NCBI RefSeq assembly: GCF_026427595.1
Contig: NZ_CP101527.1
Span: forward strand, 2,389,501 to 2,453,500
Direction: 5' to 3'
DNA from: Alkalimarinus sediminis
GTDB taxonomy: Bacteria; Pseudomonadota; Gammaproteobacteria; Pseudomonadales; Oleiphilaceae
DNA length: 64,000 nt
Shown here: positions 19,565 to 29,477 of the stretch, in pieces
Layout: the number at the start of each line of letters is the position of its first letter
How positions within the stretch are numbered: the first letter of the stretch is position 1
Notes under the pieces: model-generated
Told to the model about the DNA's origin: nothing
The model's input: the letters and a program-made list of their open reading frames with translations, nothing else
The model's database searches: none
Program-made: the position numbers and the translations under genes

Positions 19565-19689
19565 CCCCCCTAAACAGCAATAAACCTCCTTATGGTTGCG
19601 TTATTCCTATTTGTTTAAAAAACGTTAGAAATCAAATACAAAAAAGAACCTTATTTAGCAGGGCAATATCGCGAAGTTCTGCTATAAAT

Positions 19690-19719
19690 GATAGTAGAAG
19701 AACAACCCCTTCTACTATC
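19690..19719 (+). promoter_or_regulatory. Perfect 11-bp hairpin in the leader of the HDOD gene
   Basis: The segments gatagtagaag (19690-19700) and cttctactatc (19709-19719) are exact inverted repeats with an 8-nt loop. The hairpin sits directly behind a tataaa element (19683-19688) and 8 nt before the GAGGGA ribosome-binding site. It may be an operator at the transcription start or a 5' RNA hairpin. Confidence 0.5.
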
Positions 19720-19736
19720 AAATCAATGAGGGATCT

Positions 19737-20573
19737 ATGGCAGAGTTAGCCGACAAAATTAAAAGTGATTTACTAAGCGCAATTGAAAACGACTCACTTG
19801 TACTCCCGACATTACCGGAAGTGGCACTTAAAGTACGAGAGATCGCAGAAGATCCAGACTCAGCAATCAATCAACTGGTAGACGTTATTGGTGGAGATGC
19901 TGCACTCACCACCCGCATTATTCGTGTCTGTAACAGCCCTTTACTCAGAGGCGCTCGCGAAATTGAAAACCTCAATATGGCAGTAGGTCGATTAGGCATG
20001 ACCTACACAAGCAATTTGGCGACAGGCTTGGCGATGGAACAGATGTTTCAAGCTACATCGGAGATGGTCGATAAACGCATGCGAGAAATTTGGCAAAAGA
20101 GTACCGAGATTGCCGGTATAAGCCATGTACTTGCCACCCATTACACCAAATTAAAAGCAGATCAGGCGACGTTAGCAGGGCTAGTATGTAAAATTGGTGT
20201 GTTGCCGATCCTTAAATACGTAGAAGACAATGATATTCAGATCAGCAGCGTAATGCTCGACAACCTTATCGATGAGCTACACCCGATGATTGGCTGTAAG
20301 ATTCTCGAGAAGTGGGACTTCCCAGAAGAGCTAAAGGCGATCCCTCAGGCATCTAGAGACTTTGACCGCGAAGTTTCTCAAGCTGACTACGCAGATATCG
20401 TTATGGTTGCCAATCTACAGGCGATTGCCGGTAGCAACCACCCTCACGCCGAAATGGATTGGACCAATATTTCAGCATTTAGTCGCTTAGGCCTAGACCC
20501 TGAAATCGACATGAATGAAGCTGAAGACCTGTCAGATGAGATGGAAGCAGCTATGGCGCTGCTCAATAGCTAG
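19737..20573 (+). CDS. HDOD domain protein
   Basis: A 278-residue soluble protein made almost entirely of an HDOD domain (about residues 18-215): LPTLPEVALKVREIAEDPDSAINQLVDVIGGDAAL is the family N-terminal pattern. HDOD domains resemble HD phosphohydrolases but usually lack the metal ligands; they appear in signalling proteins that influence cyclic-di-GMP output, motility and stress responses. The C-terminal tail is acidic (MNEAEDLSDEMEAAMALLNS). It is monocistronic, with a strong GAGGGA site and a terminator 30 bp downstream. The specific role is unknown. Confidence 0.9.
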   Translation: MAELADKIKSDLLSAIENDSLVLPTLPEVALKVREIAEDPDSAINQLVDVIGGDAALTTRIIRVCNSPLLRGAREIENLNMAVGRLGMTYTSNLATGLAMEQMFQATSEMVDKRMREIWQKSTEIAGISHVLATHYTKLKADQATLAGLVCKIGVLPILKYVEDNDIQISSVMLDNLIDELHPMIGCKILEKWDFPEELKAIPQASRDFDREVSQADYADIVMVANLQAIAGSNHPHAEMDWTNISAFSRLGLDPEIDMNEAEDLSDEMEAAMALLNS

Positions 20574-20602
20574 TAAAATCGCCACTAAAAAGCAAAGGCA
20601 TA

Positions 20603-20631
20603 GCACCCTGAACTAAACAGGGTGCGTTTTT
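20603..20631 (+). terminator. Intrinsic terminator after the HDOD gene
   Basis: gcaccctg and cagggtgc (20603-20610, 20618-20625) form an 8-bp stem with a 7-nt loop, followed by g and five T. It sits between convergent genes and probably serves the plus strand mainly. Confidence 0.9.
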
Positions 20632-20653
20632 GCTACCTAGCGATTCTATCAAC

Positions 20654-21352
20654 TTACAGCAGCTCTACTCGCCAGTCTATCTCAGTTTTTCCTACAGAGG
20701 CCAAATACTGGTTTGCCTTCGAGAAATGACCACATCCAAAGAAACCTCGATGAGCAGATAGTGGCGAAGGGTGTGGTGCCATCAAAACACAGTGTCGATC
20801 ACGGTCAATTAACGCCCCTTTCTTCTGGGCATAACTCCCCCAAAGCAAAAACACCAAGTTCTCTCTTTGGTTATTGAGGGCTGCTATTGCTTGATCGGTA
20901 AAGCGCTCCCAACCTCTCTTTTGGTGAGCCCCAGCATTGCCTTGCTCGACGGTGAGTACTGCGTTAAGCAATAAAACACCCTGATCACTCCAGTTTGTTA
21001 AGCAACCGTGAGAGGGCTTAGGTATGCCGATATCTTGCTCTATCTCTTTGTAAATATTCACTAAAGAAGGCGGAGGTTTAACACCAGGCTGAACAGAAAA
21101 GCTCAGACCATGGGCCTGACCAATACCGTGGTAAGGGTCCTGCCCAATAATTACCACTTTTACATCATTAAAGTGAGTGTGGTTAAAGGCATTGAATATT
21201 TGCGGCCCAGGCGGATATATGACTTTACCTGCCTGTTTTTCTGCAGCAAGAAAGGTTTTTAATGACTGCATGTATGGCTGCTCAAATTCATCTGCCAATA
21301 CATTTTGCCAAGAACGATGCAATGCACCAGGCTTATGAATTGAGTCAACCAT
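20654..21352 (-). CDS. ung: Uracil-DNA glycosylase
   Basis: Ung removes uracil from DNA to begin base-excision repair. The 232-residue protein has the water-activating motif GQDPYHG (residues 70-76, Asp72), the uracil-binding Asn in LLLNAVLTV, and the DNA-intercalation loop [13 protein letters not shown] near the C-terminus. Length and motifs are fully standard. It lies 38 bp downstream of lysS on the same strand and may be cotranscribed with prfB-lysS. Confidence 0.97.
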   Translation of the reverse strand: MVDSIHKPGALHRSWQNVLADEFEQPYMQSLKTFLAAEKQAGKVIYPPGPQIFNAFNHTHFNDVKVVIIGQDPYHGIGQAHGLSFSVQPGVKPPPSLVNIYKEIEQDIGIPKPSHGCLTNWSDQGVLLLNAVLTVEQGNAGAHQKRGWERFTDQAIAALNNQRENLVFLLWGSYAQKKGALIDRDRHCVLMAPHPSPLSAHRGFFGCGHFSKANQYLASVGKTEIDWRVELL

Positions 21353-21390
21353 AGTTAGTTTCCGCCCTATTTATCCAACAAGTAGCTAAA

Positions 21391-22905
21391 TTATCCCCGT
21401 GGCTTCATGTGAGGGAACAAAATAACATCCTTAATGGTATGCGTATTGGTAAATAGCATCACTAAACGATCAATACCAATACCCTCACCTGCTGTCGGAG
21501 GAAGACCATGCTCAAGGGCACGGATATAGTCGTCATCAAAATGCATCGCTTCATCATCACCTGCATCTTTCTCTTCGACCTGCTGACGGAAACGACCCGC
21601 TTGATCTTCTGCGTCATTCAGCTCAGAGAAGCCGTTTGCAATCTCACGCCCGCCGACAAAAAACTCAAAGCGGTCTGTGACAAATGCATCATCGTCATTG
21701 CGGCGAGCCAAAGGTGACACTTCTGTCGGGTAACGCGTAATAAAAGTAGGCTGGTCCAGGCGGTGTTCAACGGTTTTCTCAAATATTTCAATTTGAACCT
21801 TTCCAAGCCCCCAACCTGGTTTAACATCAATACCTAAGTTTTCAGCAACTTTTGTAGCACTCTCAAGGTTATCGATATCTGCGGCAGATAAGTCTGGGTT
21901 AAAGTGCAGGATCGAGTCGAACACAGAAATACGCCAGAAAGGCTTACCAAGGTCATACTCTGCATCACCATACGGCAGCGTGGTCGTGCCCAACACTTCA
22001 GTAGCGATCGTTCGCAGCATATCTTCGGTAAGATCCATAAGATCATTGTAGTCTGCATAAGCCTGATAGAATTCAATCATCGTAAATTCTGGGTTATGTC
22101 GAGTCGAGAGCCCTTCATTGCGGAAGTTACGATTGATTTCAAACACCTTCTCAAAACCGCCTACTACAAGACGCTTCAAGTAAAGCTCTGGTGCAATACG
22201 TAGATACATATCCATATCCATCGCATTGTGTTTGGTAATAAAGGGTTTAGCCGTAGCACCGCCCGGAATCACCTGCAACATCGGAGTTTCGGCTTCCATA
22301 AAGCCTTTCTCTTCTAAATAGCGGCGCATCGCATTGATAATCTTAGAGCGAATCTGAAACGTTTTGCGTGTCTCTTCACTAATAATCAGGTCAACATAAC
22401 GCTGTCTGTATTTAGCTTCTTGATCAGCAAGACCATGAAACTTCTCAGGTAGAGGTCGAAGAGCCTTGGTTAGAATGCGCAAATTATTCACATCCACCAC
22501 TTCGACGTACAAATCGCCTTTCCCAGACTTTTGCAGGATACCTGAAGCACCAACAATATCGCCGATATCAAGATTCACCCAAGCTTCTGAGTCTTTCTGT
22601 AATTTTTTGCCCAAATAGCACTGGATAGAACCGCTCATATCCTGAACACCCACAAATGGACCACCACGACGCATTACACGCCCAGCAACACTTACAGGTT
22701 TACCGAGTTCTGCAAGGGCTTCTTTATCTAGATGACCAAACTCGGCTTGAAGTTCGCCTGCCATATCAGCGCGACGAAAATCATTTGGATGACCATTAGA
22801 TTTACAGTTTTCACGGAGTTTAGACAGTTTGCCTCGACGCTCGGCCACTAACTTGTTTTCATCTTGTTGAATCTGGTTTTCTTCGTTCATGGTATCTTTG
22901 CTCAT
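21391..22905 (-). CDS. lysS: Lysyl-tRNA synthetase, class II
   Basis: LysS charges tRNA(Lys). The 504-residue protein has the N-terminal OB-fold anticodon-binding domain ([12 protein letters not shown], about 67-78) and the class II catalytic core with motif 1 ([16 protein letters not shown]), motif 2 ([18 protein letters not shown]) and motif 3 ([12 protein letters not shown]). It begins 4 bp after the prfB stop codon, the conserved prfB-lysS operon. Confidence 0.97.
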   Translation of the reverse strand: MSKDTMNEENQIQQDENKLVAERRGKLSKLRENCKSNGHPNDFRRADMAGELQAEFGHLDKEALAELGKPVSVAGRVMRRGGPFVGVQDMSGSIQCYLGKKLQKDSEAWVNLDIGDIVGASGILQKSGKGDLYVEVVDVNNLRILTKALRPLPEKFHGLADQEAKYRQRYVDLIISEETRKTFQIRSKIINAMRRYLEEKGFMEAETPMLQVIPGGATAKPFITKHNAMDMDMYLRIAPELYLKRLVVGGFEKVFEINRNFRNEGLSTRHNPEFTMIEFYQAYADYNDLMDLTEDMLRTIATEVLGTTTLPYGDAEYDLGKPFWRISVFDSILHFNPDLSAADIDNLESATKVAENLGIDVKPGWGLGKVQIEIFEKTVEHRLDQPTFITRYPTEVSPLARRNDDDAFVTDRFEFFVGGREIANGFSELNDAEDQAGRFRQQVEEKDAGDDEAMHFDDDYIRALEHGLPPTAGEGIGIDRLVMLFTNTHTIKDVILFPHMKPRG

Positions 22906-22909
22906 CGAA

Positions 22910-24008
22910 TTAAAGCCCTTGCTTCAAACTTGCTTCTATAAACTGGTCCAAACTGCCATCCAATACTGCATTGCAGTTACTGGTTTCGACGTTGGTTCGT
23001 AAGTCCTTGATACGAGAGGAGTCGAGAACATATGACCTAATCTGACTACCCCAACCGATATCTGATTTTGTATCTTCAGTGGCCTGTGCTGCCTCTGTGC
23101 GTTTTAGCATTTCCATTTCGTAAAGCTTTGCACGCAACTGCTGCATTGCTTTATCTTTATTCTGGTGTTGAGATCGTTGGTTCTGGCATTGAACCACAAT
23201 ACCACTAGGTTCGTGAGTAATTCGAACTGCTGAGTCAGTGGTGTTAACATGCTGTCCACCCGCACCACTGGAACGATAGGTATCAATTCTAAGGTCAGAT
23301 GGATCAATCTCGATTTCTACGTTTTCATCAATTTCAGGCGAAATGAAAACCGACGCAAACGAAGTGTGACGTCGGCTACCCGAGTCAAATGGTGATTTAC
23401 GAACCAGCCTGTGAACGCCCGTTTCGGTGCGTAACCAACCAAAAGCGTACTCTCCAGTAATTTGCAGCGTAGCCCCTTTGATACCAGCAACTTCGCCTGC
23501 TGACAGCTCAATAATCTCAGCCTTAAAGCCTTTTTGCTCTGCCCATCTCAGGTACATTCGCAATAGCATGTTAGCCCAATCTTGAGCCTCTGTACCGCCT
23601 GAGCCTGCCTGTATGTCCAAATAAGCATTATTGGCGTCCATTTCACCAGAGAACATACGGCGAAACTCAAGTGTATCTAACTTTTGCTGCAACGCAGCTA
23701 ACTCTTCTTCCACTTCAGCAACAATGCTTTCATCTTGCTCTTCTACTGCGATATCCAATAACTCTTGAGCGTCGTTCAAGCCACTTTCAAGACTTTCTAT
23801 GGTATTAACAACCCCCTCTAAAGTGGCTCGTTCTTTACCTAAGGCCTGTGCGTTTTTAGGGTCGTCCCAAACACTTGGTTGCTCTAACTCTCGCTCTACT
23901 TCAACTAGGCGTTCTTTCTTTGTATCAAAGTCAAAGATACCCCCTAAGAGTCTCGTTTCGACTCCTGTAATCTTTGATTGCCTGAACTATTGGATTAACT
24001 TCCAGCAT
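22910..24008 (-). CDS. prfB: Peptide chain release factor 2, made by programmed +1 frameshift
   Basis: RF2 recognises UGA and UAA. The gene is in two frames. From ATG 24008 a 25-codon frame ([20 protein letters not shown]...) ends at TGA 23933-23931, the 26th codon, as in E. coli. The site reads AGG GGG TAT CTT TGA C: an internal Shine-Dalgarno-like AGGGGG and the slippery CTT TGA. A +1 shift after CTT resumes at GAC (23932) and runs to 22910, for 365 residues in all, the E. coli length. The SPF anticodon-like tripeptide (KSPFDSG) and the GGQ peptidyl-hydrolysis motif ([10 protein letters not shown]) are present. Synthesis is autoregulated by RF2 level. The Met at 23779 is internal. Confidence 0.97.
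23929..23950 (-). promoter_or_regulatory. RF2 programmed +1 frameshift site
   Basis: Minus-strand AGGGGG, TAT, CTT TGA C is identical to the classical prfB recoding signal. The in-frame TGA is at 23933-23931 and the new frame begins at 23932. Confidence 0.96.
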
Positions 24009-24263
24009 AGAAAATGGACTCACTTAAACGCTAAATATATAAAGGTCGGGTATTCTAAACGATTTGACCTCAATGGGAAAATCAACTCCGCACTATCCAC
24101 CCCTAATTTGTCTAAAAAGTTTTAAGGTTTATAGCTGAGCTATCTTTTTCGATTCAGCTCTTTTAGAATCTCGCCCGCTTTACACCCTAATCATTTTACC
24201 TTGCTCAATTATTCACTCATGATATTACTGATTTTTGAGTCTTGAGCATCCAAAGGATCACTT

Positions 24264-24671
24264 ATGGCAGATAGTATCGAGATTAAAGTTAGAGGGTATC
24301 ATTTAGATATTTACGGGCACGTTAATAACGCTCGCTATCTTGAGTTTTTAGAAGAGGCTCGATGGTCGTTTTTTGAGCACCATAACACCCTCGAGGTCTT
24401 TGCCGAATTTAAACTCGCATTTGTACTGGTGAATATCAATATCAACTACAGACGCCCTGGATTTCCTGATGATGTTTTACATATCACCACCCAGGTAGAG
24501 TCTATCGGTAACAAAAGCTGTAAAGTCAGCCAGAAAATCATTTTGCAAGGCACAGATGAAATAGTAGCCGACGCCATTATTACCTTTGCGCTAATGGATA
24601 TGAAAACCAATAAAGCCGTCGTTATTGAAGGGGATGTCAGAGAGAAACTCAGTAATATGGTTGCCCGTTAA
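24264..24671 (+). CDS. fadM: Long-chain acyl-CoA thioesterase FadM-like
   Basis: A single hotdog-fold 4HBT thioesterase of 135 residues, very similar to E. coli FadM: KVRGYHLDIYGHVNNARYLEFLEEARW (from residue 8) carries the catalytic Asp (about residue 15), and ININYRRP and ADAIITFALMDMKTNKAV are also conserved. FadM hydrolyses long-chain acyl-CoA species such as dienoyl-CoA that stall beta-oxidation. AAAGGA lies 8 nt before the ATG. The gene is alone on the plus strand, with a 7-bp stem-loop downstream (24717-24747) that has no T tract. Confidence 0.92.
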   Translation: MADSIEIKVRGYHLDIYGHVNNARYLEFLEEARWSFFEHHNTLEVFAEFKLAFVLVNININYRRPGFPDDVLHITTQVESIGNKSCKVSQKIILQGTDEIVADAIITFALMDMKTNKAVVIEGDVREKLSNMVAR

Positions 24672-24716
24672 GCGCACGAATTCATAGTCGTGAAACCGTG
24701 TTAATGGATACTTTTA

Positions 24717-24747
24717 AGGGTCTGCAAACAGAATCAAAGGAGACCCT
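24717..24747. other. Stem-loop downstream of fadM
   Basis: agggtct and agaccct form a 7-bp stem with a 17-nt loop, between the convergent fadM and recJ genes. There is no T tract, so it is a weak terminator candidate. Confidence 0.35.
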
Positions 24748-24843
24748 GAATACGGCATAATGTTAAATAGCCCCCTCTGATTCCAGCCGCATATCCCTGC
24801 AACAAAACTACGGTTTATAGCGGCTTGACTCGAATACTTACAG

Positions 24844-26595
24844 TTAAACCGCTTCCAAGTACTGAACCATTAACTGTAAGCTTTTCCGCCCTCTAAACTC
24901 ATTAACATCAGGCCTGTATGCAACTCTTACCTTTTTAAGTTGGCTCTCCTTACCGACCCAGTCACTATTGAACTCAATGCCATCAATCAGCAGATCTGCA
25001 CCCTCTACCTGAAGTAACAACTTCAGATGTTTTGCGCCCACAACGCGGGCCTGAACCACATCAAACACCCCATCGTAAACAGGCTCCAGAAAGTTCTGCC
25101 CCCACGGGCCCGCCTTGCGAAGCAGTTCAGCTGTAGTTACATTCAACTCATGAGGGGCTAACTCGCCATCACTGACAATAATCGCCTCCAGGTTACTTTC
25201 ATCCAACTCTTCTCGCACGACCTCATCAAAAGCTCTGCTAAACGATTCATAGTGTTCACCTTTGATAGTCATACCCGCAGCCATAGAGTGGCCACCAAAC
25301 TTACTCAGCAAAGAAGGATGCCTAGTTGCAACACGGTCTAAGGCATCTCTAATATGCAGCCCCGGAATCGAACGAGCAGATCCTTTTAGCTCTTTACATT
25401 CATCATCTGCAGGTGCAAATGCAATAACAGGCCGATGAAATTTCTCTTTCATTCGAGAGGCTAAAATACCAATGACACCTTGGTGCCAGGTTTCATCGTA
25501 TAAACACATACCCCAAGGCAGCTCAGCCTGATCGGAGCTACTGTTTGCTTGGTTCAGCTCATCAACCAATACCGATGCATGAGCCTTCATCTCACCCTCT
25601 ATTTGCTTTCGCTCTTGGTTAAGCTCATCCAAACGAAGAGCAATTTGTCTCGCCTTTAAAGGGTCATCACACAACAAACACTCGATACCGATCGACATAT
25701 CATCGAGTCGCCCTGCAGCATTCAAACGCGGACCAACCACAAACCCAAGGTCAGATGCAGCCAAGTTTCGATAATCTTTACCCGCAACGTCAATCAAGGC
25801 CAATATACCGGGTCGGGCCTTGCCTGCTCTTATCCGCCGAATACCCTGTTCAACCAATATTCGATTGTTACTATCAAGTGGCACGACATCAGCAATAGTG
25901 CCTAACGCGACCAGGTCGAGCAAATTAGCTAAATTTGGCTCTCCAACGCTCAGTTTGGCAAACCAGCCACACTCTCTTAGCTCACGACGCAGGTCGCTCA
26001 TTACATAAAAAATAACCCCTACACCGGCTGTCGCTTTACTAATAAAGTCACATCCTGGTTGATTTGGGTTTACTATTGCTGCTGCATCTGGAAGTTCATT
26101 CCCCGGTAGATGGTGATCTGTCACCACCACAGAGATACCTAACTGGTTAGCTGCTGCAACCCCTTCGCAACTGGCAATGCCGTTATCGACAGTCACTATC
26201 ACATCTGGCTTAAACTGCTTGGCCACTTCTACTATTTCTGGGGTTAGCCCATAACCATATTCAAACCTGTTTGGCACCAAATACTCTACTGCCGCAGCCC
26301 CCATCATCTTAAGAGCTAAAACAGCAACAGAGGTACTTGTTGCACCATCACAGTCAAAGTCCCCTACTACTAATATTCGACGTTGATGTCTTACCGCATC
26401 AGCCAGAATTTTTGATGCCGCTACAACACCTTTAAGCTGCTGTGAAGTGGCGAGTCTCGCTAAGGTATACTCCAACTCTTCGAGTGAGTTTACGCCCCGA
26501 GCTCTATAAGCCCGACATAGAAAATCTGGGATTTGCTCCCAACCATCGGTCAACTCAGGTGACTCAATGACTCTTCTGACAATCTTTTTCTGCAT
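24844..26595 (-). CDS. recJ: Single-stranded-DNA-specific exonuclease RecJ
   Basis: RecJ degrades single-stranded DNA 5' to 3' in recombination, mismatch and base-excision repair. The 583-residue protein shows the DHH phosphoesterase motifs VVGDFDCDGATS (about residue 77), VTVDNGIAS and VVTDHHLPG, with the metal-binding acidic and His residues, then the DHHA1 motif GGHSMAAGMTI and a C-terminal OB-fold. It is downstream of thrC, with a terminator between them, as in Pseudomonas (recJ-thrC-hom-dsbC order). Confidence 0.96.
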   Translation of the reverse strand: MQKKIVRRVIESPELTDGWEQIPDFLCRAYRARGVNSLEELEYTLARLATSQQLKGVVAASKILADAVRHQRRILVVGDFDCDGATSTSVAVLALKMMGAAAVEYLVPNRFEYGYGLTPEIVEVAKQFKPDVIVTVDNGIASCEGVAAANQLGISVVVTDHHLPGNELPDAAAIVNPNQPGCDFISKATAGVGVIFYVMSDLRRELRECGWFAKLSVGEPNLANLLDLVALGTIADVVPLDSNNRILVEQGIRRIRAGKARPGILALIDVAGKDYRNLAASDLGFVVGPRLNAAGRLDDMSIGIECLLCDDPLKARQIALRLDELNQERKQIEGEMKAHASVLVDELNQANSSSDQAELPWGMCLYDETWHQGVIGILASRMKEKFHRPVIAFAPADDECKELKGSARSIPGLHIRDALDRVATRHPSLLSKFGGHSMAAGMTIKGEHYESFSRAFDEVVREELDESNLEAIIVSDGELAPHELNVTTAELLRKAGPWGQNFLEPVYDGVFDVVQARVVGAKHLKLLLQVEGADLLIDGIEFNSDWVGKESQLKKVRVAYRPDVNEFRGRKSLQLMVQYLEAV

Positions 26596-26625
26596 GGTAG
26601 TAGTAGATCTATAGATTTTGGATAC

Positions 26626-26649
26626 AAAAAGAGGGCCTCAAGCCCTCTT
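26626..26649 (-). terminator. Intrinsic terminator after thrC
   Basis: On the minus strand agagggc and gccctct form a 7-bp stem with a 5-nt loop, followed by TTTT (26626-26629 complement). It lies about 50 bp after the thrC stop and just before the recJ start. Confidence 0.85.
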
Positions 26650-26698
26650 GTAGACACCTTCAATAAACGTTAATGAGGTGTTGTCGTCAAACACTTAA

Positions 26699-28114
26699 CT
26701 ACAGCGCTTTATCATGATTACCATGAGCCTTAACGTAGCTCTGAACAGCTTCAAGGCTGTTTTCAATAACAGTATAAGACTCCTCTCGCTCAAACAGGTC
26801 TGACAAGTGATGCGGCAGCTCAGGAGAAACACCCGCACCAGACTTTTCAACTGCTTCAGGGAACTTCACAGGGTGCGCAGTAGCAAGCGTTACCATAGGT
26901 ATTGACGCGTCTCGGCGACACTGACGCGCAGACTCAACGCCAATTGCCGTATGCGGGTCGAGCAACTCTTCAGACTCATCAAACACAGCTTTAATCGTCT
27001 GACAGGTTTTCTCATCATCAACGGTAAAACTATCAAATAACTTTCTCGCAGCCTTCCAGCGGTAATCATCTATCGATACAGAGGCATCTGTTTTAAAGCT
27101 CGCCATCAACTCAGCAAGTGCTTTACCGTCTCGTCCATACAAGTCAAACAATAGCCTCTCAAAGTTGCTCGACACCATAATATCCATACTAGGCGAAAGG
27201 GTGTGGTGCAGCGCTTCTGGGCTATATTTGTTCTCGCTAATAAAACGGTGCAAGATATCATTCTTGTTAGTAGCTACAACCAGTTGATTAATGGGGAGCC
27301 CCATATTTCTCGCCAAATAACCAGCAAAAATATCACCAAAATTACCAGTCGGCACCGAGAAAGAGACACTACGATGAGGTCCTCCCAACGCCAGCGAGGC
27401 ATGAAAGTAATAGACAATTTGAGCCATAATTCGTGCCCAATTGATAGAGTTAACAGCTACTAGGCGGCTTTTACCCTCAAGAAACGACTGATCACCAAAG
27501 CTCTCTTTAACCATTTGCTGACAATCATCAAAGTTCCCCTCAACTGCAAGGTTGTGAATATTGTCACCAGTAATCGTTGTCATCTGCTTACGCTGAACGT
27601 CAGAGACCCGATTGTGCGGATGCAAAATAAAGATATCGACATTTTTACAACGACGACAACCTTCAATGGCTGCCGACCCAGTATCGCCAGAGGTCGCCCC
27701 CAAGATAACAACATGCTCTTTACGCTTCTCAAGAACATAATCTAACAACCGGCCAAGCAACTGTAATGCAAAATCTTTAAACGCTAGCGTTGGACCATGG
27801 AATAACTCCATGACCCATTCATTACGATCTAGCTGAGTTAATGGCGCAACTGCCTTATGCGAAAATGACTCTTCATAGGTGTCACGAAGCATATCCCGGA
27901 AGTCCATCTCAGGAATTGAACCCTCAACAAAAGGATACATCACATTAAAGGCGAGATCGGTGTATGACAAACCAGCCCACGATGCAATCTCTTCATGAGT
28001 AAAACGAGGAAGCACTTCTGGCACATAAAGCCCACCGTCTGATGCGAGTCCGGTCAGCAACACCTCTTCAAAATTCAATGCAGGCGCACTGCCTCGAGTA
28101 CTAATATATTTCAC
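26699..28114 (-). CDS. thrC: Threonine synthase
   Basis: ThrC converts O-phospho-L-homoserine to L-threonine with pyridoxal phosphate. The 471-residue protein is of the longer fungal/proteobacterial type: MKYISTRGSAPALNFEEVLLTGLASDGGLYVP at the start, the PLP-binding Lys in GPTLAFKDFALQ and the phosphate-binding GATSGDTGSAA. It lies 55 bp after hom on the same strand, forming the hom-thrC operon; the homoserine kinase is not here. Confidence 0.97.
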   Translation of the reverse strand: MKYISTRGSAPALNFEEVLLTGLASDGGLYVPEVLPRFTHEEIASWAGLSYTDLAFNVMYPFVEGSIPEMDFRDMLRDTYEESFSHKAVAPLTQLDRNEWVMELFHGPTLAFKDFALQLLGRLLDYVLEKRKEHVVILGATSGDTGSAAIEGCRRCKNVDIFILHPHNRVSDVQRKQMTTITGDNIHNLAVEGNFDDCQQMVKESFGDQSFLEGKSRLVAVNSINWARIMAQIVYYFHASLALGGPHRSVSFSVPTGNFGDIFAGYLARNMGLPINQLVVATNKNDILHRFISENKYSPEALHHTLSPSMDIMVSSNFERLLFDLYGRDGKALAELMASFKTDASVSIDDYRWKAARKLFDSFTVDDEKTCQTIKAVFDESEELLDPHTAIGVESARQCRRDASIPMVTLATAHPVKFPEAVEKSGAGVSPELPHHLSDLFEREESYTVIENSLEAVQSYVKAHGNHDKAL

Positions 28115-28169
28115 AATCTGTTCCCATTAATCATCTATAGTATTTTGCGTCGTGTACTGTAACGACTTA

Positions 28170-29477
28170 TTAAGCTGAAAAGTGCTCGGCACGAATACGA
28201 ACCACTTTACCTTCAATCTCTGTCAGAGCTTCAATCTCTGCTATTGCTGCATTGATATGCGCCTCTTTCACTTCATGAGTCAGCATAATCATCGGAATCA
28301 TCCCTTCGTTTAGCTCTGACTCTTTCTGCATGACAGACTCAATATTAATACCTTTGTCACTGAGTATGGAGGCTACTTTCGCCAACACGCCAGGGTTATC
28401 ATTAGCCAAGATACGCAAATAATAAGCGGATACCACTTCATCCATTGGCAAAACAGGCAGATCGGTCATCTTGTCTGAACTAAAACCAAGATAGGGCACT
28501 AGCACCCCTGCACCAACGGTAATCGCTCTTGCAATATCAACCACATCTGCAATAACCGCAGAAGCCGTTGCTTCAGAACCGGCACCAGCACCATAGTAAA
28601 GAGTTTGACCCACTGCATCACCGTCAACCAATACTGAGTTCATCACCCCATCAACTTTCGCAAGCAACTGCTGTTCAGGAACAAGCGTCGGATGCACTCG
28701 CAACTCTATGCCGTTTTCGTGTAATCGAGTAATACCTAAATGTTTAATTCTATAACCTAGCTCTTCGGCGTAAACAACATCCTCTGTCGATAGCTCACTA
28801 ATACCTTCAGTATAAGCGGCATCAAACTTCAGCGGCACGCCAAATGCAGCAGAGGCCATAATGGTTAACTTGTGTGCCGCATCAATCCCCTCAACATCAA
28901 ACGTTGGGTCTGCTTCGGCGTAACCGAGTGCTTGAGCCTCTTTTAGTACGTCGGCAAACTCTCTGCCTTTATCTTTCATTTCAGTCAGAATAAAGTTGCC
29001 AGTGCCATTAATAATACCTGCTAGCCAGTTAATCTTGTTGGCAGCCATACCTTCGCGTAAGGCTTTAATAATTGGGATTCCTCCCGCTACCGCTGCCTCA
29101 TAAGCAACGGTTACATTTTTTTCAGCTGCCGCGGCAAAAATTTCATTACCATGAACGGCAATCAGGGCTTTATTAGCCGTAACAACATGCTTGCCATTAT
29201 CTATTGCTTTAAGCACTAACTCTTTTGCAAGCTCATAACCACCAATGAGCTCAATTACTACATCTACATCAGGATTGGATACAACTTCAAATAAATCAGT
29301 AGTGAAATCAATACCTGTTAGGTCGCAGTTATCTTTTAAACGGCGTGACCCGACCTGAATAACCTCAATAGGGCAGCCTGCTCGTCCAGAAATCGACTCT
29401 GCATTACGCTTCAAAACATTAATCGCGCCACTCGCTACCGTACCCAGACCACATATTCCTAATTTCACCGGTTTCAA
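28170..29477 (-). CDS. hom: Homoserine dehydrogenase
   Basis: Reduces aspartate semialdehyde to homoserine with NAD(P)H, the branch point to threonine and methionine. The frame opens at TTG 29534, but family members begin MKPVKVGICGLGTV, so I choose TTG 29477 (MKPVKLGICGLGTVASG), with GAGG 7 nt upstream, giving 435 residues. The NAD(P)-binding GICGLGTVASG, the catalytic segment AAVAGGIPIIKALREGM and NGTGNFILTEM are present, then a C-terminal ACT domain (about 350-425, LANDNPGVLAKVASILSDKGI) that usually mediates threonine feedback inhibition. Confidence 0.95.
   Translation of the reverse strand: MKPVKLGICGLGTVASGAINVLKRNAESISGRAGCPIEVIQVGSRRLKDNCDLTGIDFTTDLFEVVSNPDVDVVIELIGGYELAKELVLKAIDNGKHVVTANKALIAVHGNEIFAAAAEKNVTVAYEAAVAGGIPIIKALREGMAANKINWLAGIINGTGNFILTEMKDKGREFADVLKEAQALGYAEADPTFDVEGIDAAHKLTIMASAAFGVPLKFDAAYTEGISELSTEDVVYAEELGYRIKHLGITRLHENGIELRVHPTLVPEQQLLAKVDGVMNSVLVDGDAVGQTLYYGAGAGSEATASAVIADVVDIARAITVGAGVLVPYLGFSSDKMTDLPVLPMDEVVSAYYLRILANDNPGVLAKVASILSDKGINIESVMQKESELNEGMIPMIMLTHEVKEAHINAAIAEIEALTEIEGKVVRIRAEHFSA

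Noticed and set aside
21508-22203. Plus-strand frames inside lysS
   Set aside because: Shadows of the lysS coding sequence, with no independent support.
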